From Burkholderia sp. SRS-W-2-2016 (GTDB lineage: Bacteria > Pseudomonadota > Gammaproteobacteria > Burkholderiales > Burkholderiaceae): a stretch of DNA of 64,000 nt. Made by a program: the position numbers and the translations under genes. The stretch lies in the NCBI RefSeq assembly GCF_001931485.1, contig NZ_MSDV01000034.1, positions 62,001 to 126,000 on the forward strand, written 5' to 3'. This document shows, in pieces, positions 8,956-17,799 of this stretch; position 1 is the first letter of the stretch; each line of letters opens with the position of its first letter. A model generated the notes under the pieces. The model saw only the letters and a list, made by a program, of their open reading frames with translations. It ran no database searches and was not told where the DNA came from.

Positions 8956-9483
8956 TCAGTTACCCGACGCCGCCAGTGCCTTCAGCACCTGGTCGGTGAT
9001 ATCGATGCGCGGGCTCACATACACCGCTTCCTGCACGATCAGATCGTAGTGCTGCGTTTCCGCGATCTGCTTGATGACCTTGTTCGCGCGATCGAGCACC
9101 GCCGCGAGTTCCTCGTTGCGGCGCTGGTTCAGATCTTCGCGGAACTCACGCTGCTTGCGCTGGAAGTCCGAATCGAGCTGCGACAGGTCGCGCTGCTTCT
9201 GCGCGCGGTCGGCGGTCGACAGCGACGCGCCGCTCTTGTCGAGCGAATCGGACATCGACTTGAGCTTCTGCGCCATGTCGGCGAGATCCTTGTCGCGTTT
9301 CGCGAATTCGGCCTCGAGCTTGACCTGCGCGGCCTTGGCCGCAGCCGATTCGCGCAGGATCCGGTCGGAATTCACCGCGGCGATTCTCGCCTCCTGCGCA
9401 TGCGCGACCCCGACGCCCAGTGTCATGGCCAGCGCCAATGCGCACGCTACACGTTTCGAAAACATTCCGGTTAGCAAAGTCAT
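8956..9483 (-). CDS. skp: Periplasmic chaperone Skp/OmpH
   Basis: Trimeric periplasmic holdase that carries unfolded outer-membrane proteins to BamA. The protein of about 175 residues has a Sec signal peptide (SKRVACALALAMTLGVGVAHAQE) and a long charged coiled-coil region (AEFAKRDKDLADMAQKLK to EDLNQRRNEELAAVL). It ends with the typical VYVSPRIDITDQVLKAL. Two starts compete: ATG 9483, with GAGAGG directly adjacent, and ATG 9465, which gives a more standard signal peptide. The open frame continues further upstream, but that part is non-coding in character. It sits between bamA and lpxD. Confidence 0.92.
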   Translation of the reverse strand: MTLLTGMFSKRVACALALAMTLGVGVAHAQEARIAAVNSDRILRESAAAKAAQVKLEAEFAKRDKDLADMAQKLKSMSDSLDKSGASLSTADRAQKQRDLSQLDSDFQRKQREFREDLNQRRNEELAAVLDRANKVIKQIAETQHYDLIVQEAVYVSPRIDITDQVLKALAASGN

Positions 9484-9548
9484 CCTCTCGATACTGTAGT
9501 TTGCTGCCCGCTTCCGGCCGCCAGCGGCCGGAAGCGTCGTCGCTCCGA

Positions 9549-11861
9549 TCAGAACGCGGTCCCGATCTGGAACTGGAACTTCTGATACTGGTCGCCGGTG
9601 TGCTTGGTCAGCGGGAAGCCGAGGCTCAGCTTGAGCGGGCCGATCGGCGAGATCCACGCGAGACCGACACCGTAGCCGTAACGCAGACCGTTCGAGCCCA
9701 CCGACGTCGCCGCCGAGCTCGCATCCGCCCACACGTTACCGGCGTCGAGGAACGTGAACACACGCAACGTGCGGTCATAACCGGTGCCCGGCAGCGGGAA
9801 CGTCAACTCGATATTGCCGACCAGCAGCTTCGAGCCGCCGATCGGGTCGCCGGTCGTCTTGTCGCGCGGACCCAGCGAGCTCGGCTCGTAACCACGCACC
9901 GAACCGATACCGCCCGCGTAGTAGTTCTTGAAAATCGGATAGGGCTTGCCGGACAGACCGTTACCGTAACCGCCCTGGAAGTTGAAGCCCAGCACGAAGC
10001 CGCGCGCGAACGAGTAATAGTACTGCGCGTTGATGTCGGCCTTGTAGTACTGCGTGCCGCCGATCGGCGTGCCGTACTCGGCGTTCGCCTGCGCGAAGTA
10101 GCCGCGGCTCGGTACCAGCGCGCTATCGCGCGCATCGCGCGACCAGCCCACCGTGAGCGGCACGTTGTTCGAAATGCGGCCGAAGTCTTCGACGTATTGC
10201 TTGTACGAAGCCGGCGTGTTCGCATCGACGTCCAGCTGGTTCTGCTCGAAGCCCGCGCCGAAGTACACGGTGTCGACTTCGGAGAACGGGATGCCGAACT
10301 TCAGGTCGCCGCCGAGCGTGACGATCTTGAAGCTCGAATCCGTCGAGTAGTACAGCGGCTGATACGTGCGGTAGTAGACGTCGGTAATGCGCTTGATGCC
10401 GTCCACCGTGAAGTACGGATCGACCTGGGTGACCGTCAGCGTGCGGTACGTCTTCGCGGTATTGATGTTCACCGACAGACTGGTACCGGAGCCGAACACG
10501 TTATCTTGCGAGATACCGGCCGACAGCACCACCTTGTCCGTCGACGAAAAACCCGCGCCGAGCGTGATCGCGCCGGTCGGCTTTTCAGCGACCTTCACGT
10601 CGATGTCGACCTGGTCGGGCGTGCCTTCCACCGGAATCGTCGTGACGTCGACGTCGGTGAAGTAGCCCAGACGGTTGATACGGTCCTTCGACAGCGCGAG
10701 GCGGTTCGAATCGAACCACGAGCTTTCGAGCTGGCGCATTTCGCGGCGCACCACTTCGTCGCGCGTGCGGGTGTTGCCGACCACGTTGATGCGGCGCACG
10801 TACACGCGGCGGCTCGGATCGACCTGCAGCGTGAGGTCGACCGTGTGGTTGTTCTGGTCGATCTGCGGCTGTGCGTTGACGGTCGCAAATGCGTAGCCGT
10901 ATTCGCCGAGCTTGTCGACGATCGCCTTCGTGGTGGCCTGCAGCTTTTCCGCCGAGAAGCGGTCGCCCGGTTTGATCTTGATCAGCTTCTTCAGCTCTGC
11001 TTCGCGATCGAGCAGATTGCCGGCGAGGCGGATGTTCGAAATCGTGTACGGCTCGCCTTCATGCAGCGTGACCGTCAGGTACATGTCCTTCTTGTCCGGC
11101 GAGATCGACACCTGGGTCGACTCGATATTGAACTCGAGGTAGCCGCGGTTCAGGTAATACGAGCGGATGTTCTCGAGGTCGCCGGTCAGCTTGTCTTTCG
11201 CGTACAGGTCGTTCTTCGTGTACCACGAGAACCAGTTCGGCGTGGACAGCTGCATTTCGTCGCGCAGCGTGCCGGTGCTGAAAGTCTTGTTGCCGATGAA
11301 GTTGATCTGGCGGATCTTCGCGCTCGGGCCTTCGGCGACCGAGAACAGAATGCCGACCCGGTTGCGGTCGATCGGCGTGATCGTGGTGGTGACTTCAGCC
11401 GCGTAGAAACCGCGCGTCAGGTACTGACGCTTCAGTTCCTGCTCGGCCTTGTCGACCAGCGCCTTGTCGTAGTAACGGCCTTGCGACAGCCCGACCGCGC
11501 GCAGCGCCTTGATCAGGTTGTCCTTCTCGAACTCGTGAATGCCGGCGAAGTCGATCGTGCCGATGGCCGGACGCTCCTGCACCTGCACGACGACCACGTT
11601 GCCTTCGGTCGCGATTCTGACGTCGTTGAAGAAGCCCGTTGCATACAGCGCGCGAATCGCTTCGGACGCCTTGTCGTCGGAGAATGTATCGCCTTGCTTG
11701 ATGGGCAGGTACGCGAACACGGTGCCCGGTTCGACGCGTTGCAATCCCTCAATGCGGATGTCTTGCACCACGAAGGGCGTCGTTGCGTGAGCAACCAGCC
11801 CATGCGCGGCGAGTGCCGCGGCTATAACCGTCTTTGGACCAAAGCGATGAGGTTTAAACAA
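9549..11861 (-). CDS. bamA: Outer-membrane protein assembly factor BamA
   Basis: Central Omp85 insertase of the BAM complex. The 770 residues hold a signal peptide ending AHGLVAHA, five POTRA domains (FVVQDIRIEGLQRVEPGTVF to about residue 420) and a 16-strand beta-barrel. The conserved barrel motif VRGYEPSSLGPRD is present, and the protein ends FQFQIGTAF, the usual C-terminal aromatic residue. The start appears to be a TTG at 11861, with GGGGAAG four bases upstream; no in-frame ATG lies near the signal peptide. It sits between rseP and skp, the usual envelope-biogenesis order. Confidence 0.96.
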   Translation of the reverse strand: MFKPHRFGPKTVIAAALAAHGLVAHATTPFVVQDIRIEGLQRVEPGTVFAYLPIKQGDTFSDDKASEAIRALYATGFFNDVRIATEGNVVVVQVQERPAIGTIDFAGIHEFEKDNLIKALRAVGLSQGRYYDKALVDKAEQELKRQYLTRGFYAAEVTTTITPIDRNRVGILFSVAEGPSAKIRQINFIGNKTFSTGTLRDEMQLSTPNWFSWYTKNDLYAKDKLTGDLENIRSYYLNRGYLEFNIESTQVSISPDKKDMYLTVTLHEGEPYTISNIRLAGNLLDREAELKKLIKIKPGDRFSAEKLQATTKAIVDKLGEYGYAFATVNAQPQIDQNNHTVDLTLQVDPSRRVYVRRINVVGNTRTRDEVVRREMRQLESSWFDSNRLALSKDRINRLGYFTDVDVTTIPVEGTPDQVDIDVKVAEKPTGAITLGAGFSSTDKVVLSAGISQDNVFGSGTSLSVNINTAKTYRTLTVTQVDPYFTVDGIKRITDVYYRTYQPLYYSTDSSFKIVTLGGDLKFGIPFSEVDTVYFGAGFEQNQLDVDANTPASYKQYVEDFGRISNNVPLTVGWSRDARDSALVPSRGYFAQANAEYGTPIGGTQYYKADINAQYYYSFARGFVLGFNFQGGYGNGLSGKPYPIFKNYYAGGIGSVRGYEPSSLGPRDKTTGDPIGGSKLLVGNIELTFPLPGTGYDRTLRVFTFLDAGNVWADASSAATSVGSNGLRYGYGVGLAWISPIGPLKLSLGFPLTKHTGDQYQKFQFQIGTAF

Positions 11862-11928
11862 CGTGCTTCCCCAGTGTGTATAGCTGCATCAGGTCGGACG
11901 GCCGCCCTCTTGAACGCCGCCAGACACT

Positions 11929-13323
11929 TTAGAAATGGATTAAACGAGCCAGGTCGTTGAACAGCGCAATCGCCGACAATGCGACGATGCAGGCGAGACC
12001 CGCCCTCTGAAAAACGAGTTGCCAGCGATCGGAGACAACTTTACCGGTCACAGCTTCAACCAAATAATATAACAGATGACCCCCGTCCAATACCGGAATC
12101 GGTAGCAGGTTCAGCACGCCGAGGCTAATGCTGACAAGGGCCAGGAACGACAGAAACGCGGTGGGACCCAGACGTGCGCTCTTTCCCGCGTAATCGGCGA
12201 TCGTCACCGGACCGGACAGATTGCGCAGCGATGCTTCGCCGACGATCATCCGCCCGAACATCCGCACCGAGTACACCGACAGCTCCCACGTGCGATGCGC
12301 GCCGAGCCGCAGACTGTCGATCGGTCCATAACGCACGTCGATCGACGGCACCTGGGTCGCCAGTTCCGCGCCGATGCGGCCGATCTGCTGCCCGCTCGCC
12401 GCATCGCGCTGCGCTTGCGGCACGATGCTCAGTTCTTCGAGCTTGCCCGCCGGATGGCCGCCACGGCCGCCGCGCTCGATCTGCAGCACGACCGGCACGC
12501 CGGCGTGCGATTTGACATAGGCGATGCACGCCGCGGCGTTGTCGGTCGGCACGCCGTTGAGCGCGCGCAGCCGGTCGCCGGCGACCAGCCCCGCCTTCTG
12601 CGCGGCGCTACCCGACTGCACGCCCGCGACCGTCAGCTTGCCGCCGCCGGGCTCGAAGCCCAGCCGCGCCATCAGGTCGTCGTCGACTTCTTTCTCGGTC
12701 AGGCCGCGCAGGTCCAGCGGGAAATCGGAGATGCCGTGCGAATCCTTCGCGGCCAGCACGATGTGCTGGTGATCGAACGCGGCACCGAGCAGCTTCCAGC
12801 GCAGATCCGACCACGAGCGCACCGGCTCGGTCTCGTCGCTGTTGCCAGTGCGTACGCCGACGATCGTCTCGCCGCCCTCGAAGCCGGCCATGGCCGCGGG
12901 CGTATTCGGCGCGGGCGTCGCGATCACCGCAGCGGGCTCGGTCACCCCGGTCGCGAAGACCAGCGCGAACAGCACGATCGCGAGCAGGAAGTTGGCGACC
13001 GGGCCGGCCGCGACGATCGCGATCCGGCGCCACACCGACTGGCGGTTGAACGCGTGCGGCAAGTCGGCGGCGGGAATCGCCGCGGTGCCGGTTTCGCGCT
13101 CGTCGAGCATCTTCACGTAGCCGCCCAGCGGCAGCGCGGAGATCGTCCACTCGGTGCCGGTCTTCGGGCTGACCCACTGAACGAGCGGCTTGCCGAAGCC
13201 GATCGAAAAGCGCAGCACCTTCACGCCGCACAGACGCGCGACGCTGTAGTGCCCGTACTCGTGGACCACCACGAGCACCCCAATCGCAACCGCGAAAGCG
13301 AGCAGTTCGATCAGCAGATTCAT
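11929..13323 (-). CDS. rseP: Site-2 intramembrane zinc metalloprotease RseP
   Basis: Cleaves the membrane-bound anti-sigma factor (RseA type) and remnant signal peptides within the inner membrane. The 464 residues have the catalytic HEYGH at 21-25 inside the first membrane segment. Two PDZ-type periplasmic domains (VAGVQSGSAAQKAGLVAGDRL in the second) and the C-terminal NLLPIPVLDGGHLLYYLVE zinc-ligand segment follow. Length matches the family (about 450). It lies directly between dxr (7-bp gap) and bamA, linking it to the envelope stress response. Confidence 0.95.
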   Translation of the reverse strand: MNLLIELLAFAVAIGVLVVVHEYGHYSVARLCGVKVLRFSIGFGKPLVQWVSPKTGTEWTISALPLGGYVKMLDERETGTAAIPAADLPHAFNRQSVWRRIAIVAAGPVANFLLAIVLFALVFATGVTEPAAVIATPAPNTPAAMAGFEGGETIVGVRTGNSDETEPVRSWSDLRWKLLGAAFDHQHIVLAAKDSHGISDFPLDLRGLTEKEVDDDLMARLGFEPGGGKLTVAGVQSGSAAQKAGLVAGDRLRALNGVPTDNAAACIAYVKSHAGVPVVLQIERGGRGGHPAGKLEELSIVPQAQRDAASGQQIGRIGAELATQVPSIDVRYGPIDSLRLGAHRTWELSVYSVRMFGRMIVGEASLRNLSGPVTIADYAGKSARLGPTAFLSFLALVSISLGVLNLLPIPVLDGGHLLYYLVEAVTGKVVSDRWQLVFQRAGLACIVALSAIALFNDLARLIHF

Positions 13324-13330
13324 AAGCGCC

Positions 13331-14536
13331 TCACTGGACGGCGCGTTCCGTACGACGGGCGCCGTCGGGCAGACGCGCGATGAATTCGGTAGCGGCGCGG
13401 CGCGCGGCGGCGTCGGCCTCGATCACGTCGTCGAGCGCGTGCGCGCTGCGGTTCGGCAATGCGTTGAGCACCGAGTCGACCACCTGGGCGATCGCCATGA
13501 AGCCGATGCGCCGGGTCAGGAACGCGTCGACCGCGACTTCGTTCGCGGCATTGAGCGCGGCGCTGGCGACGCCGCCCTCGGCAAGCGCCTTCATCGCGAG
13601 CGCGAGGCACGGGAAGCGCGCGTAATTGGGCTTCTCGAACGACAGCGAGGCGATCTCGGCGAGATCGAGCTGCGCGACGCCGGAGTCGACCCGGTCGGGG
13701 AACGCCAGCGCGTGCGCGATCGGTGTGCGCATGTCGGGGTTGCCGAGCTGCGCGAGCACCGAACCGTCCGCGTACGACACCAGCGAATGGATCACGCTCT
13801 GCGGATGGATCAGCACCTCGATACGCTCGCCGGGCAGATTGAACAGCCAGTGCGCCTCGATCACTTCGAGACCCTTGTTCATCATCGTCGCCGAGTCGAC
13901 CGAAATCTTGCGGCCCATTACCCAGTTCGGATGCTTGCACGCTTCGTCCGGCGTCACGTCGACGAGGGTCGCCGGTTCGCGGGTGCGGAACGGCCCGCCC
14001 GACGCGGTCAGGATGATCTTCGAGACACCGCCGTGCAGCGATGCTTCGCGCGGCAGGCACTGGAAAATCGCGTTGTGTTCGCTGTCGACCGGCAGCAGCA
14101 CCGCGCCGTTGTCGCGCACCGCGTCCATGAAGATCGCGCCGGACATCACCAGCGCTTCCTTGTTGGCGAGCAGGATGCGCTTGCCGGCGCGCGCGGCGGC
14201 CAGACTCGGCGCGAGGCCGGCCGCGCCGACGATCGCCGCGACTACCGTGTCGCAGCCGTCGCTCTTCGCGACGTCAACGAGCGCTTGCGGCCCGTACGTG
14301 ACCTCGGTCTTGCTGCCCGCTTCGCGCAGCTTCGCGGCGACCCGCGCGGCCGTATCGGCGTCGCCGACCACCGCGACTTCGGGCGCAAAGCGCAGGCATT
14401 GCTCGACGAGCTTGTCGCCGTTGCGATGCGCGGACAGCGCGTAAATCGAGAAACGCTCGGGATGACGCGCGACGACGTCGAGCGTACTGTCTCCAATCGA
14501 GCCCGTGGAACCGAGCAATGTCAGACGTTTTTGCAT
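13331..14536 (-). CDS. dxr: 1-deoxy-D-xylulose 5-phosphate reductoisomerase
   Basis: Second enzyme of the MEP isoprenoid pathway; rearranges and reduces DXP to MEP using NADPH. The 401 residues begin with the dinucleotide fold LTLLGSTGSIGDSTLDVV and continue with ANKEALVMSG, the active-site PVDSEHNAIFQCL and LTASGGPFR. The substrate loop HPNWVMGRKISVDSATMMNKG follows. Length is standard. It supplies isoprenoid units for uppS two genes upstream in the same run. Confidence 0.97.
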   Translation of the reverse strand: MQKRLTLLGSTGSIGDSTLDVVARHPERFSIYALSAHRNGDKLVEQCLRFAPEVAVVGDADTAARVAAKLREAGSKTEVTYGPQALVDVAKSDGCDTVVAAIVGAAGLAPSLAAARAGKRILLANKEALVMSGAIFMDAVRDNGAVLLPVDSEHNAIFQCLPREASLHGGVSKIILTASGGPFRTREPATLVDVTPDEACKHPNWVMGRKISVDSATMMNKGLEVIEAHWLFNLPGERIEVLIHPQSVIHSLVSYADGSVLAQLGNPDMRTPIAHALAFPDRVDSGVAQLDLAEIASLSFEKPNYARFPCLALAMKALAEGGVASAALNAANEVAVDAFLTRRIGFMAIAQVVDSVLNALPNRSAHALDDVIEADAAARRAATEFIARLPDGARRTERAVQ

Positions 14537-14546
14537 ATCTCTTTCT

Positions 14547-15368
14547 CTAGCCGAGCAGCAGCATGGCGAGCGGCAGCACCGGCAACAACGCGTCGATGCG
14601 ATCGAGCACGCCGCCGTGCCCCGGCAACAGACCGCTCGAATCCTTGACGCCGGCCTGGCGTTTCAACATCGATTCGAACAGATCGCCGACCACGCTGAAG
14701 ATCACCAGCAGGGTCAGCGCGAGCACCGTGCGCAGCGCGCCCAGTTGCGCCAGCAGCGCAGAATACAGGGTCGGCTCGAACGCGTGCAAAAAGATCGCCG
14801 CCGCAGCGACGATCATCACCAGCAACCAGCCGCCGATCGCGCCCTCCCAGGTTTTACCCGGACTGATCGCGGGGGCCAGCTTATGCTTGCCGAATGCTTT
14901 TCCGGAGAAGTATGCGCCGATATCGGCGAGCCATACCAACAGCAGCAGCGACAGCACGAACGGCACGCCCTGCACGCGGGCGGCGACCAGCGCATGCCAG
15001 CAGGCCACGAACGTGACGATGCCGGCCAGAAACAGGAACGCGCGCCACGCGCCCTGCGCGAGCACCGGCTTGCGCAGCAGCACGAACGGACCGGCGATCA
15101 CCCAGAACACCGCGGCCGCCTGAAAGAACGGCCGCGCGGCTTCGGGACCGATGCCGGCGCGCGTGCTCGCGACCAGCGCGAGTGCCGCGATCAGCGCATA
15201 CACGATCGGACCGGCGCCGCCGAGCTTGAGCAGGCGCGCCCACTCCCACGCGGCGAACACGACGACGAAGGCGATCAGCGCGCCGAACCCGCCGATCGGC
15301 GCGAACAGCGTGACGGGCAGCAACACTGCCAGCAGGACGATCGCCGTGATGACACGGGTCTTTAGCAT
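14547..15368 (-). CDS. cdsA: Phosphatidate cytidylyltransferase (CDP-diglyceride synthase)
   Basis: Makes CDP-diacylglycerol from phosphatidate and CTP, the branch-point of phospholipid synthesis. The 273-residue protein is almost entirely hydrophobic, with about eight membrane segments. It ends with the family signature around SMLKRQAGVKDSSGLLPG, followed by HGGVLDRID (near residue 245-260). Its ATG overlaps the uppS stop by 7 bp, so coupling is likely. Confidence 0.95.
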   Translation of the reverse strand: MLKTRVITAIVLLAVLLPVTLFAPIGGFGALIAFVVVFAAWEWARLLKLGGAGPIVYALIAALALVASTRAGIGPEAARPFFQAAAVFWVIAGPFVLLRKPVLAQGAWRAFLFLAGIVTFVACWHALVAARVQGVPFVLSLLLLVWLADIGAYFSGKAFGKHKLAPAISPGKTWEGAIGGWLLVMIVAAAAIFLHAFEPTLYSALLAQLGALRTVLALTLLVIFSVVGDLFESMLKRQAGVKDSSGLLPGHGGVLDRIDALLPVLPLAMLLLG

Positions 15369-16144
15369 GGAAGCGAATCGACGTTTTGCGATTGCGGCTC
15401 GAGTTGAGCACTGGTGCGGCCGAAACGGCGTTCCCGTTCGGCGTACGAAGCGATGGCATGACCGAGCGCGTCGGCATCGAAGTCAGGCCAGAACGTGTCG
15501 GTGAAATAGAACTCGGTGTACGCGAGCTGCCACAGCAGGAAGTTGCTGACCCGGCGCTCGCCGCCGGTACGGATGAACAGGTCCGGCTCCGGCGCGTAGG
15601 CCATCGACAGATGCTCGGCGAACGAGTCCTCGCTGACCTCGACCGTCTTGCCGGTCGCGGCCGCCTGTTCGACGAGCTTGCGGGTAGCCTGCATGATGTC
15701 CCAGCGACCGCCGTAGTTCGCGGCGATGGTCAGCGTGAGACGGGTATTGCGCGCGGTCTTGGTTTCCGCGCGTTTGATCAGATCGCGAATCTTCGCGTCG
15801 AAGCGGTCGAGATCGCCGACCACCCGCAAACGGATCCCGTTCGCGTGCAGTTTGCCGATTTCGCGCTCCAGCGCGGTCACGAACAGGCGCATCAGGAACG
15901 ACACCTCTTCGTTCGGGCGGCGCCAGTTCTCCGAGCTGAACGCGAACAGCGTCAGATACTCGACGCCCTTGCGCGCGCACGCCTCGACGGCCGCCCGCAC
16001 TGCGTCGACGCCGCGCGTATGGCCCGCCACGCGCGGCAGACGCCGCTGGGTGGCCCAACGGCCGTTGCCATCCATGATGATCGCGATATGTCGCGGCACC
16101 GCGGCGACTTCAGGCACGCGCACGGTTGAGCTGGTATAGGTCAT
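15362..16144 (-). CDS. uppS: Undecaprenyl pyrophosphate synthase (cis-prenyltransferase)
   Basis: Adds eight isopentenyl units to FPP to make the C55 lipid carrier for peptidoglycan and O-antigen. The 260 residues contain the catalytic IIMDGNGRWATQR (Asp25), GHTRGVDAVR, LTLFAFSSENWRRP and the C-terminal DLFIRTGGERRVSNFLLWQ block with FTDTFWPDF. Length is typical. It overlaps cdsA and lies about 60 bp after frr. Confidence 0.96.
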   Translation of the reverse strand: MTYTSSTVRVPEVAAVPRHIAIIMDGNGRWATQRRLPRVAGHTRGVDAVRAAVEACARKGVEYLTLFAFSSENWRRPNEEVSFLMRLFVTALEREIGKLHANGIRLRVVGDLDRFDAKIRDLIKRAETKTARNTRLTLTIAANYGGRWDIMQATRKLVEQAAATGKTVEVSEDSFAEHLSMAYAPEPDLFIRTGGERRVSNFLLWQLAYTEFYFTDTFWPDFDADALGHAIASYAERERRFGRTSAQLEPQSQNVDSLPC

Positions 16145-16205
16145 GGCCGTCGGGACAGTAATGCCAGTAAAGAAGTGGAAATCAAAAGGACTGAGCCGGG
16201 CGGCG

Positions 16206-16766
16206 TCAGACCGTCATGATCTCGGCTTCTTTCGTCGTGACGAGCTTGTCGATTTCAGCGACGAACCGGTCCGTCAGCTTCTGAACGTCGTCACCTGCGC
16301 GACGCTCGTCGTCTTCCGAGATTTCCTTGTCCTTGACGAGCTTCTTCAACGTCTCGTTGGCGTCGCGGCGCAGATTGCGCACGGCCACCTTGGCGGTTTC
16401 GGCTTCGCTGCGCACGACCTTGGTCAGCTCGCGACGACGCTCTTCGGTCAGCGCGGGCATCGGTACGCGGATCACGTCGCCGTGGGTGGCCGGGTTCAGA
16501 CCGAGGTCCGACTCGCGGATCGCCTTTTCGACGACCTGCACCATCTTCTTTTCCCACGGCTGCACGCCGATCGTGCGGGCGTCGATCAGCGTCAGGTTCG
16601 CGACCTGCGAAATCGGCACCGGCGAACCGTAGTAGTCGCACTGGATATGGTCGAGCAGGCCCGTATGAGCACGGCCCGTACGGATCTTCGACAGGTCGTT
16701 CTTGAACGCGTCGATCGAACGCTGCATTTTCTGCTCAGCGCCCTTCCTGATATCAGCCACAGACAT
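16206..16766 (-). CDS. frr: Ribosome recycling factor
   Basis: Splits post-termination ribosomes together with EF-G. The 186 residues are the standard length and show the usual three-helix-bundle sequence (DIRKGAEQKMQRSIDAFKND, KIRTGRAHTGLLDHI, VRNLRRDANETLKKL). GGAGG stands seven bases before the ATG, a strong ribosome-binding site. It follows pyrH by about 100 bp. Confidence 0.97.
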   Translation of the reverse strand: MSVADIRKGAEQKMQRSIDAFKNDLSKIRTGRAHTGLLDHIQCDYYGSPVPISQVANLTLIDARTIGVQPWEKKMVQVVEKAIRESDLGLNPATHGDVIRVPMPALTEERRRELTKVVRSEAETAKVAVRNLRRDANETLKKLVKDKEISEDDERRAGDDVQKLTDRFVAEIDKLVTTKEAEIMTV

Positions 16767-16863
16767 TTTTTAACCTCCGAACCTTCTAAACGGTGCGAGC
16801 CGCCCGGCACGCGCGATGCGGCGGCCCGGGCTCGCGTCAAAGCCCACTAATGTAAACGAGAGT

Positions 16864-17577
16864 TTACACGTGGACGAGGGTGCCCTCGTCCTCACCTTGT
16901 ACGATGCGCTTGAGCGCGCCCGGTTTGACGATCGAAAACACGCGGATCGGCAGCTTCTGGTCGCGGCACAGCGCGAACGCGGTCGCGTCCATCACCTGCA
17001 GATTGCGGCCGATCGCCTCGTCGAAGCTGATCGTCGTGTAACGGGTCGCGCTCGAATCCTTCTTCGGATCGGCCGAGTAGACGCCGTCCACCTTGGTCGC
17101 CTTCAGCACCACTTCCGCGCCGACTTCCGCGCCGCGCAGTGCGGCGGCGGTATCGGTCGTGAAGAACGGGTTGCCGGTACCGGCCGCGAAAATCACGACT
17201 TTGCCTTCCTCGAGCTGGCGGATCGCGCGGGGCCGGATGTACGGCTCGACCACCTGATCCATGCGCAGCGCCGATTGCACGCGCGCTTCGATGCCGGCGT
17301 GGCGCATTGCGTCCTGCAATGCCAGCGCGTTCATCATCGTGGCCAGCATGCCCATGTAGTCGGCCGTTGCGCGATCCATACCGGCCGCGCCGCCCGCGAC
17401 GCCGCGGAAGATATTGCCGCCACCGATCACCACGGCCAGCTGCGTTCCGAGACGGACCACCTCGGCCACGTCCGCCACCATTCGTTCGATGGTCGCGCGA
17501 TTGATGCCGAAGGCATCGTCGCCCATCAGAGCTTCACCGGAGAGTTTGAGCAGGACGCGTTTGTAGGCAGTGGGCAT
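16864..17577 (-). CDS. pyrH: UMP kinase
   Basis: Phosphorylates UMP to UDP; a hexameric amino-acid-kinase-fold enzyme distinct from eukaryotic UMP/CMP kinases. The 237 residues show YKRVLLKLSGEALMGDD at the N-terminus, VIGGGNIFRG, VIFAAGTGNPFFTTDTAAALR and FDEAIGRNLQVMDATAF. Length is standard. It sits between tsf and frr in the canonical order. Confidence 0.97.
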   Translation of the reverse strand: MPTAYKRVLLKLSGEALMGDDAFGINRATIERMVADVAEVVRLGTQLAVVIGGGNIFRGVAGGAAGMDRATADYMGMLATMMNALALQDAMRHAGIEARVQSALRMDQVVEPYIRPRAIRQLEEGKVVIFAAGTGNPFFTTDTAAALRGAEVGAEVVLKATKVDGVYSADPKKDSSATRYTTISFDEAIGRNLQVMDATAFALCRDQKLPIRVFSIVKPGALKRIVQGEDEGTLVHV

Positions 17578-17739
17578 AGAGGTATCCAGATCGCGCAGAA
17601 CAGGGCAACAACAAGGGACTAATGTAGGGGTGAAATGCTGATTCGGGCAAGCGCCGCCAGCTCGGCGAACCGATGAGGTCCGCCGACGGCGGCCGCGCGG
17701 CGAGGGTCAACCCGGGCGCGGCCTTGCGGTACTGCCGAG

Positions 17740-17764
17740 CGCGGCGGGATCTTGCCCCGCCGCG
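17740..17764. other. GC-rich hairpin between tsf and pyrH
   Basis: CGCGGCGGG (17740-17748) pairs with CCCGCCGCG (17756-17764) around a 7-base loop in the 222-bp tsf-pyrH gap. No T-run follows, so a processing or mRNA-stability hairpin is as likely as a terminator. Confidence 0.35.
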
Positions 17765-17799
17765 GGTCCAACGGTACAGCGTTGAAGCTTAGGTAAGGC

